Below are positions 42,616-51,211 of a stretch of DNA of 64,000 bases, piece after piece; position 1 is the stretch's first letter; the number at the start of each line of letters is the position of its first letter. The notes beneath the pieces are model-generated. The model was not told where the DNA came from, searched no databases, and saw nothing but the letters and a program-made list of their open reading frames with translations. Both the position numbers and the translations under genes were made by a program. Source of the stretch: an uncultured Eubacteriales bacterium (GTDB lineage: Bacteria > Bacillota > Clostridia > Oscillospirales > Oscillospiraceae); assembly GCA_934572535.1 (NCBI GenBank), contig CAKTLJ010000001.1:62001-126000 (forward strand), read 5' to 3'.

Positions 42616-42644
42616 TTGCACAAGCAGACAGGCGGGTGTATAAT
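42616..42644 (+). promoter_or_regulatory. Sigma-A promoter of the thiamine operon
   Basis: TTGCAC, 17-base spacer, TATAAT; the start would be near 42651, at the 5' edge of the TPP aptamer. Confidence 0.85.
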
Positions 42645-42647
42645 CCT

Positions 42648-42752
42648 AGGCAGAACTGGACAGCGGGGAGCTTGTGTGACAGGCTGAGAGGAAGGTGTTA
42701 CCTTCGACCCATAAACCTGATTTGGATAATGCCAACGTAGGGATGCCTGCCT
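42648..42752 (+). promoter_or_regulatory. TPP riboswitch (THI element)
   Basis: Conserved aptamer pieces in order: GGGGAGC, GGCTGAGAGGA, CCTTCGACCC and AACCTGATTTGGATAATGCC, then AACGTAGGGAT. P1 is AGGCAG (42648) with CTGCCT (42752). It senses thiamine pyrophosphate and governs the eleven genes that follow. Confidence 0.97.
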
Positions 42753-42766
42753 TTGCGCGTATGCTG

Positions 42767-42805
42767 AGCGGGAAGTTACCAAATCGGTAGCTTCCCGCTT
42801 TTTAT
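42767..42805 (+). terminator. Riboswitch expression-platform terminator
   Basis: AGCGGGAAGTTACC, 5-base loop, GGTAGCTTCCCGCT (one G-U pair) and TTTTT, 15 bases after the aptamer; transcription should stop here when TPP is bound. Confidence 0.9.
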
Positions 42806-42822
42806 ATCCGGGAGGTGTACCC

Positions 42823-43017
42823 ATGATAAAAATCAACGGCGTCAGCATCGACGCTGACGGAAAGACCCTGGCGCAGTATTTGCAGACCACCGACTACGAC
42901 CCCAAGCGGATCGCGGTGGAGCGAAACGGCGAGATCGTGCTGAAGGCGCAGTACAGCCAGACCATCCTGCGGGATGGGGATGTGCTTGAGATCGTCAGCT
43001 TCGTGGGGGGTGGTTGA
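42823..43017 (+). CDS. thiS: Sulfur carrier protein ThiS
   Basis: 64 residues, ubiquitin-like. The C-terminus ends in Gly-Gly-Gly, one more than the usual Gly-Gly, which is adenylated by ThiF and then carries the thiocarboxylate sulfur for the thiazole ring. First gene after the riboswitch; GGAGG lies 9 bases before the ATG. Its end overlaps the thiF start by eight bases. Confidence 0.93.
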   Translation: MIKINGVSIDADGKTLAQYLQTTDYDPKRIAVERNGEIVLKAQYSQTILRDGDVLEIVSFVGGG

Positions 43018-43660
43018 ACTGCGCCCACTCCCGACCCAAGCGGAAATGAGGGCCGCCCTGGAGGCCCGCCACGGCAAGGTCTTGCAGGACAAGCTGGCGC
43101 GCGCTGTCGTGGCCATCTGCGGCCTGGGCGGTCTCGGCTCCAACATCGCCATCTCCCTGGCCCGGGCCGGCGTCGGCAAGCTGATCCTCATCGACTTTGA
43201 CCAGGTGGATATCACAAACCTCCATCGACAGCAGTACAGGCCCCGTCAGATCGGCCAGTACAAAACCGACGCGCTGGCCGAAACCCTGCGGGAGATCGCC
43301 CCCTATGTCGAGCTGACCACCCACACCCTACGCCTCACGGAGGAGAACTTCGCCGCGCTCCTCTCCGGGGCGGACGTCATCTGCGAGGCCTTTGACAACG
43401 CAGAGGCCAAGGCCATGCTCGTCAACGGTGTCCTGGAGACCCTGCCGGAGGCCTACCTGGTGGCCGCCTCCGGCATGGCCGGTCTGGGTTCGGCGAACGC
43501 CATCCAGACCCGAAGGATCGCGAAGCGGTTCTATCTCTGCGGGGACGGCGTCAGCGACGTTGTCGACGGAATGGGGCTGGTATCCTCCCGCGTCATGCTG
43601 TGCGCGGCCCATGAAGCCCACGCGGTCCTCCGCATCCTTGCGGAAGAATATGAGACATAA
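43010..43660 (+). CDS. thiF: ThiS adenylyltransferase ThiF
   Basis: 216 residues, E1-like. [17 protein letters not shown] is the ATP loop and [15 protein letters not shown] the adenylation motif. It activates the C-terminus of ThiS. No Cys-x-x-Cys zinc pair is seen, as in the short clostridial form. The likely start is the GTG at 43010, inside the 3' end of thiS and behind a G-rich ribosome site; a Met 15 residues on is also possible. Confidence 0.88.
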   Translation: MVELRPLPTQAEMRAALEARHGKVLQDKLARAVVAICGLGGLGSNIAISLARAGVGKLILIDFDQVDITNLHRQQYRPRQIGQYKTDALAETLREIAPYVELTTHTLRLTEENFAALLSGADVICEAFDNAEAKAMLVNGVLETLPEAYLVAASGMAGLGSANAIQTRRIAKRFYLCGDGVSDVVDGMGLVSSRVMLCAAHEAHAVLRILAEEYET

Positions 43661-43680
43661 CGGAAAGAAGGCTCTTTTTT

Positions 43681-44454
43681 ATGCAGAATTCTGACAAATT
43701 GATCCTCGGCGGGCATGAATTCAACTCCCGCTTCATCCTCGGCTCCGGGAAATACTCCCTGAAGCTCATCGAAGCCGCCGTCCGGGACGCCGGAGCGGAG
43801 CTCATCACCCTGGCCGTCCGCCGGGCCAACACCAAGAAGCACGAAAACATCCTGGACTACATCCCCAAGGGCGTGACCCTCCTGCCCAACACCTCCGGCG
43901 CGCGCAACGCGGAGGAGGCCGTCCGCATCGCCCGTCTGGCACGGGAGCTGGGCTGCGGTGATTTTGTGAAGGTGGAGATCATGCGGGACTCCAAGTACCT
44001 GCTGCCCGACAACTACGAGACCGTCCGGGCCACGGAGATCCTGGCCAAGGAGGGCTTCGTGGTCATGCCCTACATGTACCCCGACCTGAACGTGGCCCGC
44101 GACCTCGTGAACGCGGGCGCAGCGGCCGTGATGCCGCTGGCCTCCCCCATCGGCTCCAACAAGGGCCTGGCCACCCGGGAGTTCATCCAGATCCTGATCG
44201 ACGAGATCGACCTGCCTATTATCGTGGACGCCGGCATCGGCCGTCCCTCCCAGGCCTGCGAGGCCATGGAGATGGGCGCCGCCGCCATCATGGCCAACAC
44301 CGCCCTGGCAACGGCCGGTGACCTGCCCATGATGGCCTCCGCCTTCCGCCAGGCCATCGAGGCCGGACGCAAGGCCTACCTGTCCGGTCTGGGCCGTGTG
44401 CTGGTCCGCGGTGCGGCCGCCTCTGACCCCCTCACCGGCTTCCTGCATGACTGA
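43681..44454 (+). CDS. thiG: Thiazole synthase ThiG
   Basis: 257 residues, TIM barrel. [19 protein letters not shown] opens the protein; [14 protein letters not shown], with the Schiff-base lysine nearby, [13 protein letters not shown] and the phosphate-binding AGIGRPSQA and NTALATA are family signatures. It forms the thiazole ring from dehydroglycine, deoxyxylulose 5-phosphate and ThiS thiocarboxylate. ThiH follows after 10 bases. Confidence 0.97.
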   Translation: MQNSDKLILGGHEFNSRFILGSGKYSLKLIEAAVRDAGAELITLAVRRANTKKHENILDYIPKGVTLLPNTSGARNAEEAVRIARLARELGCGDFVKVEIMRDSKYLLPDNYETVRATEILAKEGFVVMPYMYPDLNVARDLVNAGAAAVMPLASPIGSNKGLATREFIQILIDEIDLPIIVDAGIGRPSQACEAMEMGAAAIMANTALATAGDLPMMASAFRQAIEAGRKAYLSGLGRVLVRGAAASDPLTGFLHD

Positions 44455-44464
44455 GAGGCGCCCC

Positions 44465-45718
44465 ATGGAAAATCAATTCTTTGTTGACTCGGAACACCTC
44501 TCCCCGGAAGCGCTGGCCAAAAAGCACCGGCTGGAGACCGACCCCTCTTCCCGGAAGGACCCCATGGAATACCTGCCGGGGATGGAGCAGATCTCATCCG
44601 ACGTCTGCGAAAACGTCATGGCTCAGGTGCAGTCCTACGACTACGCCAAGTACACCGCCAAGGACGTCAAGGCCGCCCTGGAGCACGACACCTGCACCGT
44701 AGAGGACTTTAAGGCCCTGCTCTCCCCTGCGGCCGCGCCCTTTCTGGAGGAGATGGCCCAGAAGGCCAGACTTGAGACCGGCAAGCACTTTGGCAACACG
44801 GTCTATCTCTTCACGCCCCTCTACATCGCCAACTACTGCGAGAACTACTGCGTCTACTGCGGCTTCAACTGCTACAACCACATCCACCGCATGAAGCTGA
44901 CTCTGGAGCAGATCGAGCATGAGATGCAGGTCATTGCCGACTCCGGCATGGAGGAGATCCTCATCCTCACCGGAGAAAGCCGCGCCCAAAGCAACGTGGA
45001 GTACATCGGAGCAGCCTGCAAGCTGGCCCGGAAATACTTCCGCATGGTGGGCCTGGAGATCTACCCCGTAAACACCGAGGAGTATCGCTACCTGCACGAA
45101 TGCGGCGCGGACTACGTGACCGTCTTCCAGGAGACCTATGACACCGAGACGTATGAGAAGCTCCATCTGCTCGGCCACAAGCGGGTCTGGCCCTATCGGT
45201 TCAATGCCCAGGAGCGCGCCCTTATGGGCGGTATGCGCGGCGTGGCCTTCTCCGCCCTGCTGGGTCTGTCCGATTTCCGCAAGGACGCGCTGGCCAGCGC
45301 GCTGCACGTCTACTACCTCCAGCGGAAGTACCCCCACGCGGAGATGTCCCTCTCCTGCCCGCGTCTGCGCCCCATCATCAATAACGACAAGATCAATCCC
45401 CTGGACGTGGGGGAGGCACAGCTCTGCCAGGTCATCTGCGCCTATCGCATCTTCCTGCCCTTCGTGGGCATCACGGTCTCCTCCCGGGAGCGGGCCGGGT
45501 TCCGCGACGGCATCGTAAAGATCGCCGCCACCAAGGTCTCCGCCGGGGTCTCCACCGGCATCGGCGACCACGAGAGCAAGTACACCGGCAAGCAGGCCGA
45601 CGCCGACCAAGGCGACGAGCAGTTTGAGATCGACGATGCCCGCAGCTTTGCAACCATGTACCGCGACATCTCCGAGGAGGGGCTTCAGCCCGTCCTGAAC
45701 GACTACCTCTATGTCTGA
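44465..45718 (+). CDS. thiH: 2-Iminoacetate synthase ThiH
   Basis: 417 residues, radical SAM. The 4Fe-4S motif is Cys125-x3-Cys129-x2-Cys132 (NYCENYCVYCGFN). It cleaves tyrosine to give dehydroglycine and p-cresol, the oxygen-independent route; the aerobic alternative, ThiO, is absent, which fits an anaerobe. The ATG at 44465 is the first with the family N-terminus. The stop overlaps the start of tenI by eight bases. Confidence 0.96.
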   Translation: MENQFFVDSEHLSPEALAKKHRLETDPSSRKDPMEYLPGMEQISSDVCENVMAQVQSYDYAKYTAKDVKAALEHDTCTVEDFKALLSPAAAPFLEEMAQKARLETGKHFGNTVYLFTPLYIANYCENYCVYCGFNCYNHIHRMKLTLEQIEHEMQVIADSGMEEILILTGESRAQSNVEYIGAACKLARKYFRMVGLEIYPVNTEEYRYLHECGADYVTVFQETYDTETYEKLHLLGHKRVWPYRFNAQERALMGGMRGVAFSALLGLSDFRKDALASALHVYYLQRKYPHAEMSLSCPRLRPIINNDKINPLDVGEAQLCQVICAYRIFLPFVGITVSSRERAGFRDGIVKIAATKVSAGVSTGIGDHESKYTGKQADADQGDEQFEIDDARSFATMYRDISEEGLQPVLNDYLYV

Positions 45719-46328
45719 GATCCTATGCGTCACCAACCGCGCCCTCTGTCGGGGTGACTTTCTCCAGCGCCTGGAGGAGATCGCCGCCGCAGGGCCTGCC
45801 GGGATCATTCTGCGGGAAAAGGACCTGACGGAAGCGGAGTACCTGGCGCTGGCCCGCCAGGTCCTGCCGCTCTGCCGGGCGCACCAGGTCCCCTGTATCC
45901 TCCACAGCTTCGTCGGCGCAGCCAGGGAGCTGGGCGGGGACGCCATCCATCTGCCCCTGCCCCTTCTGCGAACCATGACGGACGAGGAAAAGGCCGCCTT
46001 CCGCACCATCGGGGCCTCCTGCCACAGCGTGGAGGAGGCCCAGGAGGCCCAGCAGCTCGGCTGCACCTACCTCACCGCCGGTCATATCTTCGAGACCGAC
46101 TGCAAACGGGGGCTGCCGGGGCGGGGCTTGGACTTTCTGCGCCGCGTCTGCCAGGCCGTCTCCCTCCCCGTGTATGCCATCGGCGGCATCTCCGCCGACA
46201 ACCTTGCGGCGGTGCGCGGCGCGGGCGCGCGGGGGGCCTGCGTGATGAGCGGCCTCATGCAATGCGAGAATGTTTCCGCATATTTCACTGCGTTAGAAAG
46301 GGCAGGCGAACACAATGTCCATCCGTAA
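45711..46328 (+). CDS. tenI: TenI-like thiazole tautomerase (ThiE paralogue)
   Basis: 205 residues, ThiE/TenI fold. The GHIFETDCKRGLPGRGL motif with its His is typical of TenI, and the ThiE catalytic IND segment is replaced by LHS. In Bacillus, TenI isomerises the thiazole carboxylate tautomer before coupling. The next gene is a true ThiE and overlaps by 14 bases, so both steps are kept side by side. Naming by motif is fairly sure; activity is not proven. Confidence 0.82.
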   Translation: MSEILCVTNRALCRGDFLQRLEEIAAAGPAGIILREKDLTEAEYLALARQVLPLCRAHQVPCILHSFVGAARELGGDAIHLPLPLLRTMTDEEKAAFRTIGASCHSVEEAQEAQQLGCTYLTAGHIFETDCKRGLPGRGLDFLRRVCQAVSLPVYAIGGISADNLAAVRGAGARGACVMSGLMQCENVSAYFTALERAGEHNVHP

Positions 46329-46956
46329 AGAGCAATTGCTGCTATATGCCGTGACCGACCGGGCCTGGGTCGGCAGGCAGACCCTGCTGGAACAGATCGA
46401 GGACGCCCTCAAGGGCGGCGTAACGCTGGTCCAGCTGCGGGAAAAGAATCTGGAGGAGGAGGCCTTCCTCCAGGAAGCCATCCAGGTCAAGGAGCTCTGC
46501 CGCCGCTACCACGTGCCGCTGATCATCAACGACAACGTGACCGTCGCCCTGAAAAGTGGCGCGGACGGGGTCCACGTGGGCATCGAAGACGCCCCCGTGG
46601 CCGAGATCCGAAGGCAGACAGGGAAGGCGTTCCTCATCGGCGCGACGGCCAAGACCATCCAACAGGCCCAGCTGGCCGAGGCCAGCGGCGCCGACTACCT
46701 GGGCGTGGGCGCGGTCTTCCCCTCCCCCACCAAGCAGAGCGCCCTCCGCATCACCAACGAGCAGTTAAACGAGATCTGCGCCTCCGTCTCCATTCCCGCC
46801 GTGGCCATCGGCGGCATCAACCGAGACAATCTGTCCCAGCTGAAGGGCAGCCGGATCGACGGCGTTGCCGTGGTATCCGCCCTGTTCGCGGCAGAGGACA
46901 TCAAGGTGGCCGCAGAACAACTAAAACAGGAAGTTCTCAGCGTGGTCTCGCGCTGA
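46315..46956 (+). CDS. thiE: Thiamine-phosphate synthase ThiE
   Basis: 213 residues. YAVTDR, LVQLREKNLEEEAF, PLIINDNVTVAL and VGAVFPSPTKQ with the phosphate-binding AIGGIN are all present. It joins HMP-PP and thiazole phosphate to give thiamine phosphate. It overlaps the tenI gene, and a 77-base gap follows before thiD. Confidence 0.95.
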   Translation: MSIRKEQLLLYAVTDRAWVGRQTLLEQIEDALKGGVTLVQLREKNLEEEAFLQEAIQVKELCRRYHVPLIINDNVTVALKSGADGVHVGIEDAPVAEIRRQTGKAFLIGATAKTIQQAQLAEASGADYLGVGAVFPSPTKQSALRITNEQLNEICASVSIPAVAIGGINRDNLSQLKGSRIDGVAVVSALFAAEDIKVAAEQLKQEVLSVVSR

Positions 46957-47033
46957 TCCTTCAGCGGCAGATCGGGGGCACCACCTTCTGTCGCTCAATA
47001 AAAATAATGCTGTGATTTGAAAGGAGAACCTCA

Positions 47034-47840
47034 TTGAAGAAAGCATTATCGATCGCTGGCAGTGATTGCAGCGGAGGCGCCGGTATCCAAGCTGACATCA
47101 AGACCATGTCCGCCCATGGCATCTATGCCATGAGCGTCATCACGGCCTTGACAGCCCAAAACACGACCGGCGTCACAGACATTTTAGAGGCAACCCCCGA
47201 CTTTCTATCCGCCCAGCTGGACGCCGTCTTTTCTGACATTTTTCCAGACGCGGTGAAGATCGGCATGGTTTCCTCTGCCGCCCTCATCGACGGCATCGCC
47301 CAAAAGCTGCGCCAGTACCAGGCGCGGCACATCGTGGTGGACCCTGTCATGGTATCCACCTCCGGCTCCAAGCTGCTTCAGGACGAAGCCCTGGAGGCCC
47401 TGACGACCCAGCTCCTGCCCCTGGCGGAGGTGGTCACCCCCAACATCCCCGAAGCGGAGATCCTCGCCGGGCGGAAGATCGAAAGCCCCGCCGACATGGA
47501 GGCCGCCGCCAAGGCCATCAGCGAGCAGTACCACTGCGCCGTGCTCTGCAAGGGCGGCCATGACTTGAACGACGCCAACGACCTGCTCTGGAAGGACGGC
47601 GCGGGCCAGTGGTTCAAGGGCGAGCGCATCGACAACCCCAACACCCACGGCACCGGCTGCACGCTCTCCAGCGCCATCGCCTCCAACCTGGCCCTCGGCA
47701 TGGAGCTGGAGGAGGCCGTCCGCCGGGCCAAGGCGTATATCTCCGGGGCGCTGGCCGCCATGCTGGACCTGGGCAAGGGCCGCGGTCCCATGAACCACCT
47801 CTTCGACCTGCACAGCCAGTTCATCCAGGAGGTGATGTGA
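47034..47840 (+). CDS. thiD: Hydroxymethylpyrimidine (phosphate) kinase ThiD
   Basis: 268 residues, ribokinase fold. MKKALSIAGSDCSGGAGIQA at the start, the central DPVMVSTSGSKLL and the C-terminal anion hole HGTGCTLSSAIA are ThiD hallmarks. It phosphorylates HMP and HMP-P. The start is TTG, with AAAGGAGAA 6 bases before it and no ATG that keeps the conserved N-terminus. The tenA gene begins 1 base after the stop. Confidence 0.95.
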   Translation: MKKALSIAGSDCSGGAGIQADIKTMSAHGIYAMSVITALTAQNTTGVTDILEATPDFLSAQLDAVFSDIFPDAVKIGMVSSAALIDGIAQKLRQYQARHIVVDPVMVSTSGSKLLQDEALEALTTQLLPLAEVVTPNIPEAEILAGRKIESPADMEAAAKAISEQYHCAVLCKGGHDLNDANDLLWKDGAGQWFKGERIDNPNTHGTGCTLSSAIASNLALGMELEEAVRRAKAYISGALAAMLDLGKGRGPMNHLFDLHSQFIQEVM

Positions 47841-47841
47841 G

Positions 47842-48507
47842 ATGGCAGGACCCGTCACGTCCCGACTTCACGAGGCCGCCGCGCCCATCTGGCAGGCCTG
47901 CCTGGACCATCCCTTTGTCACCGGCATCGGGGACGGCTCCCTTCCGGTGGAGAAGTTCCGGCATTTCATGCTCCAGGACTACCTCTACCTCTTTGACTAT
48001 GCCCGGGTGTTTGCCCTGGGCGTGGTAAAGGCCCGGGACCCGGCGCTGATGCGGACCTTTGCCGAGAACGTGGACGCGATCCTCGGCGGAGAAATGGAGA
48101 TCCACCGGGCGTATATGAAGCGTCTGGGCATCACGGAGGAGCAGGTCTTTCAGGTAAAGCCCGCCCTCGACAACCTTTCCTACACCAACTACATGCTCGC
48201 CGCGGCCAACGCGGGCGGGCCCATGGAGATCGTGGCCGCCATCCTGGCCTGCTCCTGGAGCTACGCGGAGATCGGCCAAACGCTGGCCGCTCGGCCCGGC
48301 GCGGCAGACCACCCCTTCTACGGCGAATGGATCCGAGGCTATGCCTCGGAGGAATACGCCGCCACCAACCAGGCTCTGATCGAGCTGATGGACCGCTTGG
48401 CGGCCGACGCCAGCGAAGCGCAGCTCGCCTACCTCACGGACATCTTCCTGCATTGCAGCCGCTATGAGCTCGGCTTTTGGGACATGTCCTGGGAGCTTCG
48501 CCTATGA
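47842..48507 (+). CDS. tenA: Thiaminase II / aminopyrimidine aminohydrolase TenA
   Basis: 221 residues, all-helical. The catalytic Cys lies in LACSWSYAEIG, and FRHFMLQDYLYLFDYARVFA near 35-55 forms the pocket. TenA hydrolyses aminopyrimidine from degraded thiamine to HMP, a salvage step. It is coupled to thiD upstream and overlaps thiZ by four bases (ATGA), linking uptake and salvage. Confidence 0.95.
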   Translation: MAGPVTSRLHEAAAPIWQACLDHPFVTGIGDGSLPVEKFRHFMLQDYLYLFDYARVFALGVVKARDPALMRTFAENVDAILGGEMEIHRAYMKRLGITEEQVFQVKPALDNLSYTNYMLAAANAGGPMEIVAAILACSWSYAEIGQTLAARPGAADHPFYGEWIRGYASEEYAATNQALIELMDRLAADASEAQLAYLTDIFLHCSRYELGFWDMSWELRL

Positions 48508-49265
48508 GCATCCTGGAGTTCGACCGGGTCTCCTACCGATACCCCGTCGAGTCGTTTGACATCATCGACCAGCTCTCCTTTTCCGTAGAGCCGGGGTCCT
48601 TCCACTGTATGCTGGGGATCAGCGGCTGCGGAAAGAGCACCATCTTCCGCATGACCAACGGTCTGCTCCAGCCGAAGTCCGGTACCATCCGGGTGGGCGG
48701 CAGGCCCATCGGGGCGCAGAAGCACTACTGCGGCTACATGCCCCAGAAGGACCTGCTCTTCCCCTGGCGGACCATCGGGGAAAACCTGGCCCTGCCGATG
48801 GAGATCCAGGGCGGGTTTTCCAAGCGGGAACAGCGGGAGCGCATCGACGCAGCCCTGGCCGATGTCGGGCTGGCAGGCTGCCGCGACAAGCGGCCCACGG
48901 AGCTCTCCGGCGGGATGCGTCAGCGGGCAGCCTTCGCCCGCACCATGCTCACGGGAAGCGACCTGCTCCTGCTGGACGAACCCTTCTCCGCGCTGGACTT
49001 TCTGACCCGCATCTCCATGCAGGAGTGGCTGCTCGACCAATGGCAGCGCCATCGAAAGACCATCCTCTTCATCACCCATGACGTGGAGGAGGCCCTCTTC
49101 CTCTCCTCCAGCGTGCTGGTGGTGGAGTCCAGCCCCATCCGCGCCCTGCGGGAGGTCCCGGTCCCCCTGGACGAACCCCGCAGCCGCCACGACCTGACCC
49201 GTCCCGCGCTCGTAGAGCTGCGGGAGGGCCTGGTGGAGCTGCTGAGAAAGCAGGTGAAGGAATGA
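48504..49265 (+). CDS. thiZ: ABC transporter ATP-binding protein, pyrimidine uptake (ThiZ)
   Basis: 253 residues. Walker A GISGCGKST, the LSGGMRQRAAFARTM signature, Walker B LLLLDEPFSALD and the H-loop FITHDVEEALFL. The sequence is of the nitrate/taurine-type uptake ATPases, with ThiX and ThiY following; together they import formylaminopyrimidine or HMP. Overlaps tenA and thiX by four bases each. Confidence 0.9.
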   Translation: MSILEFDRVSYRYPVESFDIIDQLSFSVEPGSFHCMLGISGCGKSTIFRMTNGLLQPKSGTIRVGGRPIGAQKHYCGYMPQKDLLFPWRTIGENLALPMEIQGGFSKREQRERIDAALADVGLAGCRDKRPTELSGGMRQRAAFARTMLTGSDLLLLDEPFSALDFLTRISMQEWLLDQWQRHRKTILFITHDVEEALFLSSSVLVVESSPIRALREVPVPLDEPRSRHDLTRPALVELREGLVELLRKQVKE

Positions 49266-50017
49266 AGAAAGCCAACCGAAGCAATCTTCCGGCGCTGATC
49301 TTCCTCTTCGCCCTGCTGATGCTGTGGCAGCTGGGGGCCATGAAGGTAAACGCCGCCTACATCCTGCCCACCCCCATCCAGATCCTGCAAAAGCTCTGGG
49401 CGCTGCGGACGATCCTGTTTACCGTTCATCTCCCGGCCACCATGCTGGTGACCCTGGTGGGCCTTGCCATCTCCCTGGCCCTTGGCCTCGGACTGGCCAT
49501 CCTCATGGACGCCAGCCCCTTTTGGCAGAAGGCGCTCTACCCCGTGGTGGTGGCCTCACAGACCATCCCCACCACCGCCATCGCTCCGCTCTTCGTGCTC
49601 TGGTTTGGGTATGGGATCTGGAGCAAGGTCCTCGTGACCGTCCTCATCACCTTCTTCCCCATCACCATCACGGTGTATGACGGGCTCCAATCGGCCAAGG
49701 TGGAAATGACCGAGCTGCTGCTGACCTACGGCGCGACCAAACAGGACGTCTTTTTTAAGATCAAGGTCCCCTGCACCCTCCCCTACTTCTTCTCCGCCAT
49801 CAAAATGGCCATCCCCATGAGCATCATCGGCGCCGCCATCGGAGAATGGCTGGGCGCGCAGAGTGGTCTGGGTTACTTCTCCCGCCGGATGATGACGCAG
49901 CTGGACGGCGCCGGGGTCTTCGCCCCCATCGTCCTGCTGTCTGCGGTCGCCATGCTGGCGGTGGCCCTGATCTCCCTGCTGGAAAAGCGCGTGGTGCGCT
50001 GGCGGGGAGAATTCTAA
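49262..50017 (+). CDS. thiX: ABC transporter permease, pyrimidine uptake (ThiX)
   Basis: 251 residues, six membrane helices, with the inner-membrane EAA-like loop near 170-190 (GATKQDVFFKIKVPCTLPYF). It pairs with ThiZ and ThiY. The start overlaps the thiZ stop; the next gene starts 35 bases later. Confidence 0.9.
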   Translation: MKKANRSNLPALIFLFALLMLWQLGAMKVNAAYILPTPIQILQKLWALRTILFTVHLPATMLVTLVGLAISLALGLGLAILMDASPFWQKALYPVVVASQTIPTTAIAPLFVLWFGYGIWSKVLVTVLITFFPITITVYDGLQSAKVEMTELLLTYGATKQDVFFKIKVPCTLPYFFSAIKMAIPMSIIGAAIGEWLGAQSGLGYFSRRMMTQLDGAGVFAPIVLLSAVAMLAVALISLLEKRVVRWRGEF

Positions 50018-50052
50018 CAACGACTTACAATGCAAAGGAAAGGTTATTCATT

Positions 50053-51063
50053 ATGAAACGTTTACTCTCTCTCATCCTGGCTCTGTCCTTCCTGCTGCTG
50101 TGCGGCTGCGGCGCGGCAGAAACCACCCCCACCCAGGAGGGCGCCGCAAACGACCTGAAGGAACTCGATGTGGTCCTGGACTGGTACCCCAACGCCCTCC
50201 ACGCCTTCCTCTACGTTGCCATTGACAAGGGCTACTACGAGGAGGAAGGCTTGAAGGTAAATATCCGCTTCCCCTCCAACGCCAACGACGCCATCTCCCT
50301 CGTCGCCGCCGGGCAGGCGGATATCGGCCTGTACTATCAGCAGGACGTCATCCAGGCCCGCGCCGAGCAGAACGTCCCCGTGAAGTCGATCGGCGCGGTG
50401 GTGCAGGGTCCCCTGAACATCATCCTGTCTCTCAAGGAGAAGAACATCACCTCCCCGGAGGACCTGGTCGGCAAGACCATCGGCTATGCCGGTACCGAGC
50501 TCTCCGAGGCCCTGGTCCGCAGCATCATGGAGTACACCGGCGCTGACTACAGCGACGTGACCATGATCGACGTGGGCTTCGACCTGATGAGCTCCATGAC
50601 CACCGGCAACGTAGACGCCACCATCGGCTGCCTGGTCAACCACGAGGTCCCCCAGATGGAGGAAGAGGGCTTCGCCGTCAACTGGTTCGCTCCGGATGAT
50701 TACGGCGTTCCCACCTACTATGAGGGAGTGTTCCTGGCCAACGACGAAATGATCGCCAACGACAGCGAGACCCTGGCCGCCTTCCTGCGGGCTTCCGCCC
50801 GCGGCTTCGCGGACATGAAGGCCGATCCCGAGGAAGCCCTCAAGATCCTCCTGGCCAACCAGAACGAGGAAAACTTCCCCCTGTCCGAGACCGTGGAACG
50901 CAAGAGCATGGCGACCCTTCTGCCCATGATGGAGACTGCTGACGCGGCCTTCCTGACCCAGACCGACGCCTGCTGGCAGAAGAACATCGACTGGATGCTC
51001 GCCCAGGATCTGATCAAGCACACCGTTGCCCTCGACGACGTTCGTGTGAATCTGGAATACTGA
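50053..51063 (+). CDS. thiY: Substrate-binding lipoprotein for pyrimidine uptake (ThiY)
   Basis: 336 residues. Lipoprotein signal ends CG-Cys19. The mature part is an NMT1/ThiY-like type II binding protein: LDWYPNALHAFLYVAIDKGY at about 40-60 is close to ThiY and Thi5 proteins, and GQADIGLYYQQDV marks the pocket. It binds HMP or formylaminopyrimidine outside the membrane. Last gene of the operon, closed by a terminator. Confidence 0.92.
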   Translation: MKRLLSLILALSFLLLCGCGAAETTPTQEGAANDLKELDVVLDWYPNALHAFLYVAIDKGYYEEEGLKVNIRFPSNANDAISLVAAGQADIGLYYQQDVIQARAEQNVPVKSIGAVVQGPLNIILSLKEKNITSPEDLVGKTIGYAGTELSEALVRSIMEYTGADYSDVTMIDVGFDLMSSMTTGNVDATIGCLVNHEVPQMEEEGFAVNWFAPDDYGVPTYYEGVFLANDEMIANDSETLAAFLRASARGFADMKADPEEALKILLANQNEENFPLSETVERKSMATLLPMMETADAAFLTQTDACWQKNIDWMLAQDLIKHTVALDDVRVNLEY

Positions 51064-51073
51064 GCCATACACG

Positions 51074-51114
51074 GCCCCGAGGTGATGCACCCGTCTCACC
51101 TCGGGGCTCTTTCT
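51074..51114 (+). terminator. Terminator of the thiamine operon
   Basis: GCCCCGAGGTGA, 10-base loop, TCACCTCGGGGC and TCTTTCT. Confidence 0.9.
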
Positions 51115-51211
51115 GTTTGCTCCAGTGCCGCACCCGTCGGAGCATACCCCGCCGCTGCGGGGGACATACTAGCTCTGAACTTTGGCCAACCGCAAAGACA
51201 GGAGCGACAGT

